Origin: Magnetospirillum sp. XM-1
GTDB lineage: Bacteria > Pseudomonadota > Alphaproteobacteria > Rhodospirillales > Magnetospirillaceae
DNA length: 64,000 nucleotides
Assembly (NCBI RefSeq): GCF_001511835.1
Contig: NZ_LN997848.1
Span: 1,364,001-1,428,000, forward strand
Direction of reading: 5' to 3'
Each line of letters opens with the position of its first letter. The first letter of the stretch is position 1. Shown in pieces: positions 36,038-45,385 of the stretch. The notes beneath the pieces were generated by a model. It was not told the DNA's origin, ran no database searches, and saw only the letters and a list, made by a program, of their open reading frames with translations. Position numbers and translations under genes: made by a program.

Positions 36038-36577
36038 ATGACCGAACAGCCCGTCCCCATCGGGGTCGTCACCATCTCGGATCGCGCCAGCCGCGGCATC
36101 TACGAGGACAAGGGCGGACCGGCCATCATCGCCGAGATGAACCGCTTCCTGTCCACGCCCTGGCGTCCGGTGGCGCGCGTCATCGAGGACGAGCAGGCGC
36201 TGATCGAGGCGACGCTGAAGGAGCTGGCCGACGCAGAGGGCTGCGCCCTGATCGTCACCACGGGGGGCACCGGCCCGGCGCCCCGCGACGTGACGCCCGA
36301 GGCCACCGAGGCGGTGTGCGACAAGATGATGCCGGGTTTCGGCGAACTGATGCGCACCGAAAGCCTGAAGGTGGTGCCCACCGCCATCCTGTCGCGCCAG
36401 ACGGCGGGAATCCGGGGCAAAAGCCTGATCATCAACCTGCCGGGCAAGCCCTCGGCCATCGCCGATTGCCTGACCGCCGTCATGCCGGCGGTGCCCTATT
36501 GCATCGACCTGATCGGCGGCCCCTTCATCGACACCGATCCCTCGGTGTGCAAGGCCTTCCGGCCCAAGGCCAAGTAG
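36038..36577 (+). CDS. mogA: Molybdopterin adenylyltransferase (MogA/MoaB family)
   Basis: The 179-residue protein activates molybdopterin by adenylylation before molybdenum insertion. It shows [18 protein letters not shown] at the start, the MPT-binding [17 protein letters not shown] at about 78-94, and [13 protein letters not shown] near the end. The length fits MogA (E. coli 195). GGGAGA lies about seven bases before ATG 36038. It converges with the histidine-kinase gene. MoaB would be a possible alternative name, but the DVTPEA/NLPGKP pattern favours MogA. Confidence 0.88.
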   Translation: MTEQPVPIGVVTISDRASRGIYEDKGGPAIIAEMNRFLSTPWRPVARVIEDEQALIEATLKELADAEGCALIVTTGGTGPAPRDVTPEATEAVCDKMMPGFGELMRTESLKVVPTAILSRQTAGIRGKSLIINLPGKPSAIADCLTAVMPAVPYCIDLIGGPFIDTDPSVCKAFRPKAK

Positions 36578-36639
36578 GGGAAAGCGGGCGGGACGCCCGC
36601 GCCCCATCGAGAACCCGGAGCGCGGGCGTCCCCGCCCCA

Positions 36640-38283
36640 TCACGCCGGGAAGGTCACCGACACCACGGTGCCCTCGTCGACGAGGATGTGGGACCGTCCG
36701 CCCAGTTGTCGGGCCAGGGCGCGGATCAGGCCGATGCCGATGCCGCGTCCCGGCTTGTCCGGCATGCCCACGCCGTTGTCGCGCACCGTGAAGTGCCACT
36801 CGCCCGCCTCGCGCACCAGGGTGACCCAGATGGTGCCGCGCCGTCCGTCCGAGAAGGCGTGCTTCATGGCGTTGGACAGCACCTCGTTGGCCAGCATGCC
36901 CAGCGGCACGGCGCGCTCCAGGTCCAGCGTGCCCTCCACCTCCACCTCGACGGTGACGCCGCCGGGCGAGGCGGAATAGGACCCGGCCAGCGCCTCGGCC
37001 AGCTTGCCGAAATAGGTGCCGAGATCCACGTTGGAGGCCAGGTTGCGCTCGTACAGGGTCTGATGCACCAGACCCATGGAATGGATGCGGTCCAGCGCGT
37101 CCTTCAGCGTCTCCTTGACCTTCTCGTCGGTGACGTGCAGCGACTGCATGGTCAGCAGGCTGGAGATGACCTGAAGGTTGTTCTTCACCCGGTGGTGGAC
37201 TTCCTGGAACAGCACGTCCTTTTCGGCCAGGGCGTTGATCAGCTCGCGGGTGCGGCGCTCGCCGGTGGCCAGCAGGCGGGCCTCGTGCCGCAGGCTCTCG
37301 CCGGTGATGGCGGCCAGCACCAGCAGCAGGGCCATGGCGGTGGCGAAGAGCAGCACGTTGCGCCTTGTCCGGATGCTCCATTCGCGGAACGCCAGTTCGG
37401 TGGGAATGCCCGAGGTGACCACCATGTCCAGGTCCGGCAGGTTGCGGTACGCCACCAGCCGCTCGATTCCGTCCACCACCGAGGCGGAGCGGTACAGGCC
37501 GGACGGCGCCTTGGCGAAGTGGGTGAACGGTGCCTTGGAGGTGTCGAAACGGGTGAAGGTGGCGTCGGGCATGGGATAGCGCGCCACCAATCCGCCATCC
37601 AGGCGCGACACCAGGAAGATGGAGCCGGGATCGGGCTGCAGATCGCGGTAGAAATCGATGAAGTAGTCGGTCTTCAAGGCGATTTGCGCCACGCCGACGG
37701 TGCGGCCCGTGGGGTCCTGGATGGCGCGGCTGAAGATGATCACCCGGCCCTGATCGCCCCGTCCGGGCACCACGGCGCTCATCACAGTGCGGCCCGGCTG
37801 GGCCAGCGCGACGATGAAGTGGTCGCGGTGGGCGGCATTGGCGGCGAACAGGCCGAGGCTGTCATGGGCCAGCACCGGGTCGCCCCGCTCATCGTGAATG
37901 GCGATGCCGATTCCATAGGGCAGGCTGCCCAGGACCGAGGCCAGCCATTGTTGCTCGGAACGGGAGTTCCTGAGGCTGGCCAGCGGCCGGCCCGCCACGT
38001 GGTCGCCGACCATGCCGAGATTGGCGTGGGCGGTGCCATAGGCGGCGCGGGTGTGGGATTCCACCAGCCGGGCCGACAGGCTGAGATTGGCGGTCCAGTC
38101 GGCCAGGGCCACCTGATGGTCGAACCAGGTGAGCGTCCCCAGCCCGGCCATGCCGCCCAGCACCGCGATGGCGGTGATCAGGCCGAGCAGCAGCCTGGGC
38201 TGCGGCAGGCGCGACGGGCGGGGGGCGTCGGATTCCTTGTCCGTGCGGCCTGGATGGGAAATATCCACGCTGCCGCCGTTCAT
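36640..38283 (-). CDS. Membrane sensor histidine kinase, HisKA_2 type
   Basis: The 547-residue protein has two membrane helices (about 32-55 and 310-330) enclosing a periplasmic Cache-like sensor. The HisKA_2 phosphoacceptor follows: VHHRVKNNLQVISSLL contains the His. The ATPase domain shows the N box NEVLSNAMKHAF and G box DNGVGMPDKPGRGIGIGL. This class often lacks a neighbouring response regulator, as here. It starts two bases after the cobT stop, but functional linkage is unlikely. The ligand is unknown. Confidence 0.88.
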   Translation of the reverse strand: MNGGSVDISHPGRTDKESDAPRPSRLPQPRLLLGLITAIAVLGGMAGLGTLTWFDHQVALADWTANLSLSARLVESHTRAAYGTAHANLGMVGDHVAGRPLASLRNSRSEQQWLASVLGSLPYGIGIAIHDERGDPVLAHDSLGLFAANAAHRDHFIVALAQPGRTVMSAVVPGRGDQGRVIIFSRAIQDPTGRTVGVAQIALKTDYFIDFYRDLQPDPGSIFLVSRLDGGLVARYPMPDATFTRFDTSKAPFTHFAKAPSGLYRSASVVDGIERLVAYRNLPDLDMVVTSGIPTELAFREWSIRTRRNVLLFATAMALLLVLAAITGESLRHEARLLATGERRTRELINALAEKDVLFQEVHHRVKNNLQVISSLLTMQSLHVTDEKVKETLKDALDRIHSMGLVHQTLYERNLASNVDLGTYFGKLAEALAGSYSASPGGVTVEVEVEGTLDLERAVPLGMLANEVLSNAMKHAFSDGRRGTIWVTLVREAGEWHFTVRDNGVGMPDKPGRGIGIGLIRALARQLGGRSHILVDEGTVVSVTFPA

Positions 38284-38285
38284 GG

Positions 38286-40175
38286 TCAGCCCGCCCGGCG
38301 CCGGCCGCCCGGCGCCTCGGCCTCGTCGTCGAACAGGGAGGTCAGCTGGCGCATCATGGTGCCGCCCAGCTCCTCGGCGTCCATGATGGTGACGGCGCGG
38401 CGATAGTAGCGGGTGACGTCGTGGCCGATGCCGATGGCCACCAGTTCCACCGGCGAGCGGTTCTCGATATAGGCGATGACGTCGCGCAGGTGCTTTTCGA
38501 GCGTATTGCCGGGATTGGCCGACAGGGTGGAATCGTCCACCGGGGCGCCGTCCGAGATCACCATCAGGATGCGCCGCTGTTCCGACCGGGCGATCAGGCG
38601 TTCATGCGCCCACATCAGCGCCTCGCCGTCGATGTTTTCCTTCAGGATGCCCTCCCGGAGCATCAGGCCGAGATTGCGCCGCACCCGGCGCCAGGGGGCG
38701 TCGGCCGCCTTGTAGACGATGTGGCGCAGGTCGTTGAGCCGTCCGGGATTGGTCGGCTTGCCCTCGGCCTGCCACTTCTCGCGGGCCGATCCGCCCTTCC
38801 ACGCCCTTGTGGTGAAGCCCAGAACCTCGACCTTGACGCCGCAGCGCTCGAGCGTGCGGGCCAGGATGTCGGCGCTCATGGCCGCCACGGTGATGGGCCG
38901 CCCGCGCATGGAGCCGGAATTGTCGATCAGCAGGCTGACCACGGTGTCGCGGAAATTGGTGTCCTTCTCGATCTTGAAGGACAGGGAATGCATGGGGTTG
39001 GCGACGATGCGCGCCAGCCGGCCGGTGTCGAGCATGCCCTCTTCCAGGTCGAAGTCCCAGTTGCGGGTCTGCTGCGCCATCAATTTCCGTTGCAGCCGGT
39101 TGGCCAGCTTGGACACCACGCCCTGGAGGTGGGAGAGCTGCTGGTCCAACTGGCGGCGCAGGCGGTTCAGCTCTTCCGATTCGCACAGATCCTCGGCGGT
39201 GACGATCTGGTCGAACTGGGTGGTGTAGGGCTTGTAGGGCCGGTCCTGCATGGCGGCGGAATTGGAGAGCTGCTCCTGGACCTGCTTGGACGGGCCGCCC
39301 GGCTCCTCGGTGCCGGTGCCGGTCAGCATCATCTCCTCGCCGTCGCCCTCGCCCTGGTCCTCGCCGCTGCCTTCCGACGAGCCGGGCGCCTGGGTGTCGC
39401 CTTCCTGCTGGGGACCCTGGCCCTCCTGCTCGCCTTCCTTTTCCTGGCCGGCGCCCTGGGCGTCCTGCTCCTGGCCGCTTTGTTCGGAATTCTCGGATTC
39501 GTCGGATTCCGACGGGTGGTCGGTGCCGAAATCCAAATCGTGCAGCAGCTTGTGCAGGCCCTTGGCGAAGGCTTCCTGGTCGCGCAGCAGGTCTTTGAGC
39601 GAATCAAGGGTCGGGCCGGCCTTGGCCTTGATCTCGTCGCGCCACAGATCCACGGCGGCACGGGCCGATGGCGGCGGCTCCAGCCCGGCGAAGATCTCGC
39701 GGGCGATCAGGCGCATGGCGTCGGCCAGCGGCACCTGCTCGCGCTTGACCGCGCGGTCCAGGCCCTCGGCGCGGGCCTTGACCTCGAGGACCTCGGCGAT
39801 GTTGGCCGCGGCGCCCGGCATCAGCCGCGCCCCCAGCGCCTCGACCCGGGCCTGCTCGACCATGTCGTAGATCTTGCGGGCGTCGGGCAGCTGCGGCATG
39901 CGGCGCACATGGACGGAATCGTCGTGGTAGCGCAGCCGGAGCGCGATGGCGTCGGCGGTGCCGCGCAGTCGGGCCAGGTCCGAAGGCAAAATGGTGCGCG
40001 GCGGCGCCGGCAGGCGGATTTCCGCGCCCCTCACGCTGCCGTTGCCGGCGGCGAAGCCCACATCCAGTTCGGGCTTGCCGGACATGGCCTTCAGGGTGGC
40101 GGCGGTGGCGCGGCGGATGGTGTCGCCGATGCTTTCGCCCCTGCTGCCGTCCTTACCCGTGGGGTTTTGCTGCAA
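38286..40175 (-). CDS. cobT: Cobaltochelatase subunit CobT
   Basis: CobT (629 residues) is one of the three subunits of the aerobic cobalt chelatase CobNST for cobalamin synthesis. A C-terminal vWA domain shows the MIDAS sequence [10 protein letters not shown], with [11 protein letters not shown] further on. A very acidic, Gln/Glu-rich linker covers about 225-300. The start is TTG at 40175 with GGGGAGAG directly upstream, chosen because the longer frame to 40502 runs into cobS. It is 17 bases from cobS. CobN is not in the window. Confidence 0.93.
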   Translation of the reverse strand: MQQNPTGKDGSRGESIGDTIRRATAATLKAMSGKPELDVGFAAGNGSVRGAEIRLPAPPRTILPSDLARLRGTADAIALRLRYHDDSVHVRRMPQLPDARKIYDMVEQARVEALGARLMPGAAANIAEVLEVKARAEGLDRAVKREQVPLADAMRLIAREIFAGLEPPPSARAAVDLWRDEIKAKAGPTLDSLKDLLRDQEAFAKGLHKLLHDLDFGTDHPSESDESENSEQSGQEQDAQGAGQEKEGEQEGQGPQQEGDTQAPGSSEGSGEDQGEGDGEEMMLTGTGTEEPGGPSKQVQEQLSNSAAMQDRPYKPYTTQFDQIVTAEDLCESEELNRLRRQLDQQLSHLQGVVSKLANRLQRKLMAQQTRNWDFDLEEGMLDTGRLARIVANPMHSLSFKIEKDTNFRDTVVSLLIDNSGSMRGRPITVAAMSADILARTLERCGVKVEVLGFTTRAWKGGSAREKWQAEGKPTNPGRLNDLRHIVYKAADAPWRRVRRNLGLMLREGILKENIDGEALMWAHERLIARSEQRRILMVISDGAPVDDSTLSANPGNTLEKHLRDVIAYIENRSPVELVAIGIGHDVTRYYRRAVTIMDAEELGGTMMRQLTSLFDDEAEAPGGRRRAG

Positions 40176-40192
40176 GATCTCTCCCCAGGCCC

Positions 40193-41194
40193 TTAGGCCA
40201 GCATGCGGGCCGGCCCTTCGGGCAGGTCCGTGCCGAAGCAGCGCTGGTAGTACTCGGCCAGGATGGGCCGCTCCACCTCGTCGCACTTGTTGAGGAAGGT
40301 CACGCGGAAGGCGTAGCCGTGGTCGGCGAAGATGCGGGTGTTCTCGGCCCAGGTGATCACCGTGCGCGGGCTCATCACCGTCGAGATGTCGCCGTTCATG
40401 AAGCCCGACCGGGTGAGGTCGGCCAGCATGACCATCTTGGACACCAGATCCCGGCCTTCGGGGGTGTCGTAATCCTTGAGCTTGGCCACCACGATGGAGC
40501 ATTCGTCGTCATGGGCCAGGTAGTTCAGCGTGGCGACGATGTTCCAGCGGTCCATCTGGCCCTGGTTGATCTGCTGGGTGCCGTGATAGAGCCCGGTGGT
40601 GTCGCCCAGGCCCACCGTGTTGGCGGTGGCGAACAGGCGGAAGGCGGCGTGCGGCCGGATCACCCGGTTCTGGTCGAGAAGGGTCAGGCGCCCCTCCACC
40701 TCGAGGACGCGCTGGATCACGAACATCACGTCGGGGCGGCCGGCGTCGTATTCGTCGAACACCAGGGCGCAGGGGTGTTGCAAGGCCCAGGGCAGCATGC
40801 CTTCGCGGAATTCGGTGATCTGCTTGCCGTCCTTGACCACGATGGCGTCCTTGCCGATCAGGTCGATGCGGCTGACATGGCTGTCCAGGTTGACGCGGAT
40901 GCACGGCCAGTTGAGGCGCGCCGCCACCTGCTCGATATGGGTGGACTTGCCGGTGCCGTGATAGCCCTGGACCATGACGCGGCGGTTATAGGCGAAGCCC
41001 GCCAGGATGGCCTTGGTGGTGTCGGGATCGAAGCGGTAGGCCGGGTCCACGTCGGGCACATGCTCGCTGCCCACCGAGAAGGCGGGGACCATCATGTCGA
41101 TGTCGATGCCGAACACCTCGCGGGCGGACACCTCGGTGTCGGGCATGGCGAGCGGATGGTCGGAGGCAAGCGGGCTTTGCGTCTTGGAGGTCAT
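40193..41194 (-). CDS. cobS: Cobaltochelatase ATPase subunit CobS
   Basis: CobS (333 residues) is the AAA+ ATPase of the cobaltochelatase and resembles MoxR/ChlI. Walker A is [15 protein letters not shown], Walker B is [15 protein letters not shown], and sensor 1 is [11 protein letters not shown]. The length is normal. It is followed by cobT and preceded by a DnaJ-like gene, an order common in alphaproteobacteria. Confidence 0.95.
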   Translation of the reverse strand: MTSKTQSPLASDHPLAMPDTEVSAREVFGIDIDMMVPAFSVGSEHVPDVDPAYRFDPDTTKAILAGFAYNRRVMVQGYHGTGKSTHIEQVAARLNWPCIRVNLDSHVSRIDLIGKDAIVVKDGKQITEFREGMLPWALQHPCALVFDEYDAGRPDVMFVIQRVLEVEGRLTLLDQNRVIRPHAAFRLFATANTVGLGDTTGLYHGTQQINQGQMDRWNIVATLNYLAHDDECSIVVAKLKDYDTPEGRDLVSKMVMLADLTRSGFMNGDISTVMSPRTVITWAENTRIFADHGYAFRVTFLNKCDEVERPILAEYYQRCFGTDLPEGPARMLA

Positions 41195-41216
41195 ACTCTC
41201 GTCCTTGGGGGGCTGC

Positions 41217-41789
41217 TTACTGGCTCAGGCTGAGCTTTAAGGTGTTGTAGGCGTGGTTGATGCGCTTGAAGCGCTCCTCGGAATCCTTGTCGCCGTTGTT
41301 GGCGTCGGGATGGTGCTGCTTGACCAGCTCCTTGTAGCGGGCCTTCAGCGTCTCGGCGGTGAGCGGCGGGTTAAGCTCGAGAACCGCCATGGCTTCCTCC
41401 TCCGGGGTGGGGACGCGGGCCTTGGGCCGCGCCTCCTCGGTGGCGGCATCCTCGAACACCTCGAAGGGATCGTGGATCGTATAGGCGAACTTGCGCTTGG
41501 CGCCCTGGATGCCCAGCGGCCAGGTGGGGCGCTGCCAGGTGGTGTCCTTGCGCAGCTCGGCCTCGATCTCCTCGGCGCCCATGCCGGCGTAGTAGTTCCA
41601 GGCCAAATTGTACTCGCGCACGTGGTCCAGGCAGAACCAGTAGTAGTCGGTCAGCCGGTCGCGGGCCTGGGGGGCGCGGTATTCGGCTTCCAGCGCGCAG
41701 CCGGGATGGTCGCAGCGGCGGGTGGCCGGTTGCGCCGGAGCGGGGCCGAAGGCCGGCCGCCAGGATCTGCGGGCGTTGGTCGCTTTCAT
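41217..41789 (-). CDS. DnaJ-domain protein linked to cobST
   Basis: The 190-residue protein has a C-terminal J domain with the HPD motif in [21 protein letters not shown] preceding region (about 1-120) contains the paired Cys CDHPGC and [11 protein letters not shown], perhaps metal binding. J proteins stimulate DnaK; this one may serve cobaltochelatase or a general role. ATG 41789 is used; an in-frame ATG at 41801 would add four residues, and neither has a strong ribosome site. It lies upstream of cobS in the same direction. Confidence 0.85.
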   Translation of the reverse strand: MKATNARRSWRPAFGPAPAQPATRRCDHPGCALEAEYRAPQARDRLTDYYWFCLDHVREYNLAWNYYAGMGAEEIEAELRKDTTWQRPTWPLGIQGAKRKFAYTIHDPFEVFEDAATEEARPKARVPTPEEEAMAVLELNPPLTAETLKARYKELVKQHHPDANNGDKDSEERFKRINHAYNTLKLSLSQ

Positions 41790-41926
41790 GGCAAAGCTCA
41801 TAATGGAGGCTCGAAAGCGCCAAGGCAAGGCGTGAGCGGAAATTGCGCCCCTGTCGAACCGCCTCTTGACGGCGGGCCCGACTGGCCCCAATTGGGGAGG
41901 GTTCAAATCGGCATGAGGGTATGGAA

Positions 41927-42208
41927 ATGCAGGTGACACCGGTGATGCGCAAGAAACTCGAGGACGGGCTGGCTCCGTCCAGGCTCGACATCATCGACGA
42001 ATCCCACCGCCATGCCGGGCATGCCGGGCACAATCCGCAGGGCGAGAGCCATTTCCGCCTGGAAATCGTCTCCGAGGCCTTCGCCGGCAAGAGCCGGGTG
42101 GAGCGTCACCGCATGGTCAACGCCCTGCTGGCCGAGGAACTGGCCGGCCGGGTTCACGCCCTGGCGCTGACCACGCTCACCAAGGACGAGGAAGCGCGGC
42201 GGCTGTAA
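41927..42208 (+). CDS. bolA: BolA family protein
   Basis: The 93-residue protein has the BolA fold, with HAGHAGHNPQGESHFRLEIVSEAFAG containing the His residues used with monothiol glutaredoxins to hold a [2Fe-2S] cluster. RVERHRMVNALLAEEL matches the conserved second half. ATG 41927 is favoured because GAGGG lies seven bases upstream; ATG 41921 is also in frame. It is divergent from the DnaJ-like gene. Confidence 0.9.
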   Translation: MQVTPVMRKKLEDGLAPSRLDIIDESHRHAGHAGHNPQGESHFRLEIVSEAFAGKSRVERHRMVNALLAEELAGRVHALALTTLTKDEEARRL

Positions 42209-42239
42209 GCGCCGTCGCGAAAGGCTTCTTCCCCGATTC

Positions 42240-42349
42240 CGTCATGCCCGGACTTGATCCGGGCATCCATAGGGCTCTGCGGGATTCGCCGCGTCCGATA
42301 ACATTGTTGCGGAGCCGCGTGGATGGCCGCGTCAAGCGCGGCCATGACG
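42240..42349 (+). repeat. REP-like element, long form, copy E (110 bp)
   Basis: The outer halves CGTCATGCCCGGACTTGATCC and GTCAAGCGCGGCCATGACG match the short copies, with an insert of about 50 bases that includes GCGTCCGATAACATTG. The insert resembles that of copy C at 19182-19292, so the long form is a recurring variant. It lies between bolA and the TPR gene. Confidence 0.8.
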
Positions 42350-42356
42350 CTGTCCC

Positions 42357-43109
42357 TTACTTCACCTTGACGTCCATCATCTCCAGGTTCCGCCGGGCGG
42401 TGTCGGCGGCGGAGCTTTCGGGGGCGGCGTTGATGGCCTTCATCCAGTCTTCGCGCGCGCCGGCCTGGTCGTCCTCCAGGCGGCGGATGATGCCGCGCTC
42501 CAAGAGCGCGTCGGGAAAGGTGGGGTCGAGCACCAGGGCGCGGGCCAGATCGTCCTTGGCCAGTTCCAGCTTGTCCAGATAGCGGTAGGCCACGGCGCGC
42601 AGCACCATGGCCTCGATGCGGTTGGGCTGGGTCTTCAATAGGGCGCTCAGCAATTCCGCCACCTCGGCGTAATGGTTGGCCGAGGCCAGCGTCACCGCCT
42701 TGTCCAGCATCAGTTCGGGATGGCCGGGCACCAGCTTCAGGGCGGTGTCCTGGGCGGCCAGGGCCAACTGGGGCTTGCCCGCCAGCAGCCAGGCCTGTCC
42801 GGCCTGGGCCAGCATCTCGGCGCGCATGGCTTCCTCGCGCCGGCTGGAGGAGGCCAGGGCTTCCAGGCGCTTGGCCGCCTCTTCGTACTTGCCCAGCCCG
42901 ATCAGGGCGACCGCCGCGCAATGACGCGCCGGCTCGCCGCCGCCCAGCGACGCCCAGGCCAGCGCCTCTTCCCAGCCCTCGTCGGGCTTGGCGCGGGCCA
43001 GGTTCAGGCAGGTGCGGTATTCCATCTTGGAATCGATGGTCTGGGCCGGGGCGGGGGCGGGCAGCCACAGCAGCGGCAACAGCAGCAGGGGGATGGCGTA
43101 TGGTCTCAT
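42357..43109 (-). CDS. Exported TPR-repeat protein
   Basis: The 250-residue protein has a signal peptide (LLLLPLLWLPAPAPAQ) and helical tetratricopeptide-like repeats, such as RIEAMVLRAVAYRYLDKLEL and FPDALLERGIIRRL near the C-terminus. It is probably periplasmic and mediates protein contacts. No family name beyond TPR is justified. It is divergent from the SDR gene and ends next to a REP-like element. Confidence 0.78.
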   Translation of the reverse strand: MRPYAIPLLLLPLLWLPAPAPAQTIDSKMEYRTCLNLARAKPDEGWEEALAWASLGGGEPARHCAAVALIGLGKYEEAAKRLEALASSSRREEAMRAEMLAQAGQAWLLAGKPQLALAAQDTALKLVPGHPELMLDKAVTLASANHYAEVAELLSALLKTQPNRIEAMVLRAVAYRYLDKLELAKDDLARALVLDPTFPDALLERGIIRRLEDDQAGAREDWMKAINAAPESSAADTARRNLEMMDVKVK

Positions 43110-43155
43110 GGGGCGGTAGTCTCGCCGATTGTGCGGACGGTGCAAGGAAAGAGAG

Positions 43156-43986
43156 ATGGCCAAGCGATTTTTCCTGTTCGGGCTGGGCTTTTCCGGCCGG
43201 GTGATCGCCCGCCGGCTGGTCGAGGCGGGCTGGGAGGTGGCCGGCACCACCCGCTCGGGCGAGGCGGTGGACTGTCCGGGCGTCCGGGTACTGCCCTTCG
43301 ACCGCCAGCACCCGCTGCCGCCCCATTGCCTGGACGGAATCGACGCGGTGCTGTGCTCGGTGCCGCCCGATGCCGACGGCGATCCGGTGCTCGACCAGAT
43401 GGAGGGCGCCATCCGGGCGGCATCTCCCGCCTGGATCGGCTATCTCTCCACCACGGGCGTCTATGGCGACCATGGCGGCGGGCTGGTGGACGAGGACACG
43501 CCGCCCAATCCCGGCCTCGACCGTTCGCGCCGGCGGCTGGCCGCCGAGACGCGCTGGCGGGCCCTGGGCGCTCACATCTTCCGGCTGGCGGGGATCTACG
43601 GTCCCGGCCGCTCGGCGGTGGACACGGTGCGCGCCGGACAGGCCCGCCGGGTGGTCAAGCCCGGCCAGGTGTTCAGCCGCATCCATGTGGACGACATCGC
43701 CGCCGCCGTACGGGCCTCGCTGGCCCGTCCCCATCCCGGCGCAATCTACAATCTGTGCGACGACGACGCCGCGCCGCCCCAGGACGTCATCGCCCACGCC
43801 TGCGCCCTGCTGGGGGCGGAGCCGCCGCCGGAAATCGCCTGGGAAGAGGCTAAGGCAACCCTGTCGCCCATGGCGCTCAGCTTCTATGCCGACAACAAGC
43901 GGGTGGATAACGGGCGGATGAAGCGGGAGTTGGGCGTCCGCCTGCTCTACCCCACCTACCGCGAGGGGCTGCGGAGCTGCCTGTGA
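43156..43986 (+). CDS. NAD-dependent epimerase/dehydratase-like SDR protein (YeeZ-like)
   Basis: The 276-residue extended SDR protein starts KRFFLFGLGFSGRVIARRL, a G-x-G-x-x-G-like dinucleotide motif. IGYLSTTGVYGDHGG provides the Ser-Thr/Tyr region, and FRLAGIYGPGRSAVD follows. It resembles E. coli YeeZ, whose substrate is unknown. AAGGAAAGAGAG precedes ATG 43156. It is probably a single-gene unit. Confidence 0.82.
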   Translation: MAKRFFLFGLGFSGRVIARRLVEAGWEVAGTTRSGEAVDCPGVRVLPFDRQHPLPPHCLDGIDAVLCSVPPDADGDPVLDQMEGAIRAASPAWIGYLSTTGVYGDHGGGLVDEDTPPNPGLDRSRRRLAAETRWRALGAHIFRLAGIYGPGRSAVDTVRAGQARRVVKPGQVFSRIHVDDIAAAVRASLARPHPGAIYNLCDDDAAPPQDVIAHACALLGAEPPPEIAWEEAKATLSPMALSFYADNKRVDNGRMKRELGVRLLYPTYREGLRSCL

Positions 43987-44023
43987 TGCCAGGCCGGCAA
44001 GCCTTCCTGGCGCCCGCCTCCAC

Positions 44024-44053
44024 GTGAATGGCCGGGGCGAGCCCGGCCATGAC
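44024..44053 (+). repeat. Degenerate REP-like half unit, copy F
   Basis: TGGCCGGGGCGAGCCCGGCCA followed by TGAC is one hairpin unit of the family seen at 12600, 18043, 19182, 25094 and 42240, without its partner. It lies just after the SDR gene. Confidence 0.6.
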
Positions 44054-44122
44054 ACGAAGAGACGGTCCCGATTTGGCGCGTGCCGCTCTGATCCGACGTA
44101 GCCGGATTTGGCTTGGGCGCCC

Positions 44123-44326
44123 CTACTTCGCCTTGTCGGGGGCCCCGGCGGCCGGCGGTACCACGACGGGCAGGGGCGATGCGGCGCGCACGGCCTTGGT
44201 CAGGGCCTTGCCGGCGGCATAGGCGGGGTTGATATAGGGGCTGCGGCCATCGGCGACGCGCACCGGCTCCAGTCCCATGCCCTTGAGGCAGTCGTAGATT
44301 TCGCGAAGTTCCGCGGGTCCAAGCAT
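44123..44326 (-). CDS. Hypothetical small protein
   Basis: The 67-residue product (from ATG 44326, GAGGAA six bases upstream) begins MLGPAELREIYDCLKGMGLE. Its C-terminus is Ala/Pro-rich. No signal peptide or membrane helix is clear, and I do not recognise a family. A TTG 18 bases upstream is an alternative start. The good ribosome site and codon use support a real gene, but evidence is limited. Confidence 0.5.
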   Translation of the reverse strand: MLGPAELREIYDCLKGMGLEPVRVADGRSPYINPAYAAGKALTKAVRAASPLPVVVPPAAGAPDKAK

Positions 44327-44490
44327 TCCAAATTCCTCGCCCAAGTCCTTAGGTCAGGCATCCCCTCGAGAAACAGTCTGCACCGAATCGGGGGCGGAAT
44401 GCGACAGGTTTTTGTGCAATGCAGCATGGATGCGGTTACCACTTACTTGCGTGAACAAGGTGGCGGGCGCAACAAAATTTCGGGGGGGGT

Positions 44491-44530
44491 AAAAAAAGTG
44501 GCGGGACCCGGCTCATCACCGTGTCCCGCC
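44491..44530 (-). terminator. Intrinsic terminator downstream of the cold-shock gene
   Basis: On the minus strand GGCGGGAC and GTCCCGCC form an 8-bp stem followed by AC and seven T. It lies about 125 bases past the cold-shock gene. The rest of the 44327-44655 gap has no convincing gene. Confidence 0.8.
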
Positions 44531-44613
44531 CAATCTCAGGGAGACAAAGCAGTAATGAGCATTGTGGTACCAGAATGCCGGATTCGGATCAAGCGAAATT
44601 CCTCGAGATCGTA

Positions 44614-44646
44614 CCAGGCCCTCCGTATAGGGGGGGGAGGGCCTGG
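44614..44646 (-). terminator. Hairpin directly after the cold-shock gene
   Basis: CCAGGCCCTCC and GGAGGGCCTGG make an 11-bp perfect stem, ten bases past the cold-shock gene stop. No U-run follows on the minus strand, so it is more likely an RNA end-stabiliser or weak terminator, backed up by the better terminator at 44491-44530. Confidence 0.55.
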
Positions 44647-44655
44647 CTTTACGAC

Positions 44656-45258
44656 CTAGAGGATCGCGACCGTATCCGCCTGCGGGCCCTTGAGCCCGAG
44701 GGTGGTGGTGACGCGAACGCGCTGACCGGATTCCAGGGTCTTGATCCCGGAGCGCTCCAGCGCCTTCACGTGAACGAACACGTCCTTGCCGCCCTCGTCG
44801 CAGGCGACGAAGCCGAAGCCCTTCTCGGCCGAGAAGAACTTGACCACGCCTTCGACGGTCTGGGTCGGGCCGCGCTCTTCCCGGCGCGGGGCGCGCGGGG
44901 TGGCGGTGGTGCTGTCCACTTCATGGACCATCACCACCTGCGGGCCGCGCTGGCCGGCACCGAGATCCACCACCAGGGTGGCGCCTTCGGCGACCTGGGT
45001 CAGGCCGGCGCGCTCGAGAGCGGAAATGTGCAGGAAGGCGTCCGGGCTGCCATCGGAGGGGGCGACGAAGCCGAAGCCCTTGGAGGCATTGAACCACTTC
45101 ACAGTGGCGCTGACGTTCGCCTGACTGACCATCTGACGGTCAAAAGAGCTCGGTGCCATCGGCCGCGACGGGCGCGGATCGAAAGCCGGTTCGCCAAAGT
45201 CGTCCCGACGACCGCGACCGCGCTCGCCCCTGCCATGATTATCTCGGTTCCATGCCAT
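44656..45258 (-). CDS. Double cold-shock-domain protein
   Basis: The 200-residue protein has an Arg/Gly/Asp-rich N-terminal tail (about 1-35) and two cold-shock domains. The first is VSATVKWFNASKGFGFVAP (about 49-113) and the second is VEGVVKFFSAEKGFGFVACD (about 135-200). Both retain the K-W/F-F-N and F-G-F-V RNA-binding motifs. It probably acts as an RNA chaperone. Tandem-domain versions are typical of alphaproteobacteria. ATG 45258 opens an MAWNRD sequence; two hairpins follow the gene. Confidence 0.9.
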   Translation of the reverse strand: MAWNRDNHGRGERGRGRRDDFGEPAFDPRPSRPMAPSSFDRQMVSQANVSATVKWFNASKGFGFVAPSDGSPDAFLHISALERAGLTQVAEGATLVVDLGAGQRGPQVVMVHEVDSTTATPRAPRREERGPTQTVEGVVKFFSAEKGFGFVACDEGGKDVFVHVKALERSGIKTLESGQRVRVTTTLGLKGPQADTVAIL

Positions 45259-45385
45259 GTGTCATTCTCGTCGTAAGTAAACAAAATCCCCCGCACCCAC
45301 GCGAGGGCATTCCGCCCGGCCCGTGCGCGCCAAGGTCAGCCTGAACCTATATCATTACCTGAGAATCAGGCGTCCGCATAGGGGC

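Noticed and set aside
40176..40502. Extended CobT start upstream
   Set aside because: The extension runs antisense-like into the cobS coding region; TTG 40175 has a good ribosome site.
44555..44659. 34-codon ORF MSIVVPECR... with GGGAGA upstream
   Set aside because: It overlaps a hairpin and the cold-shock gene end, and contains a glycine run from the GC-rich stem; no support for coding.
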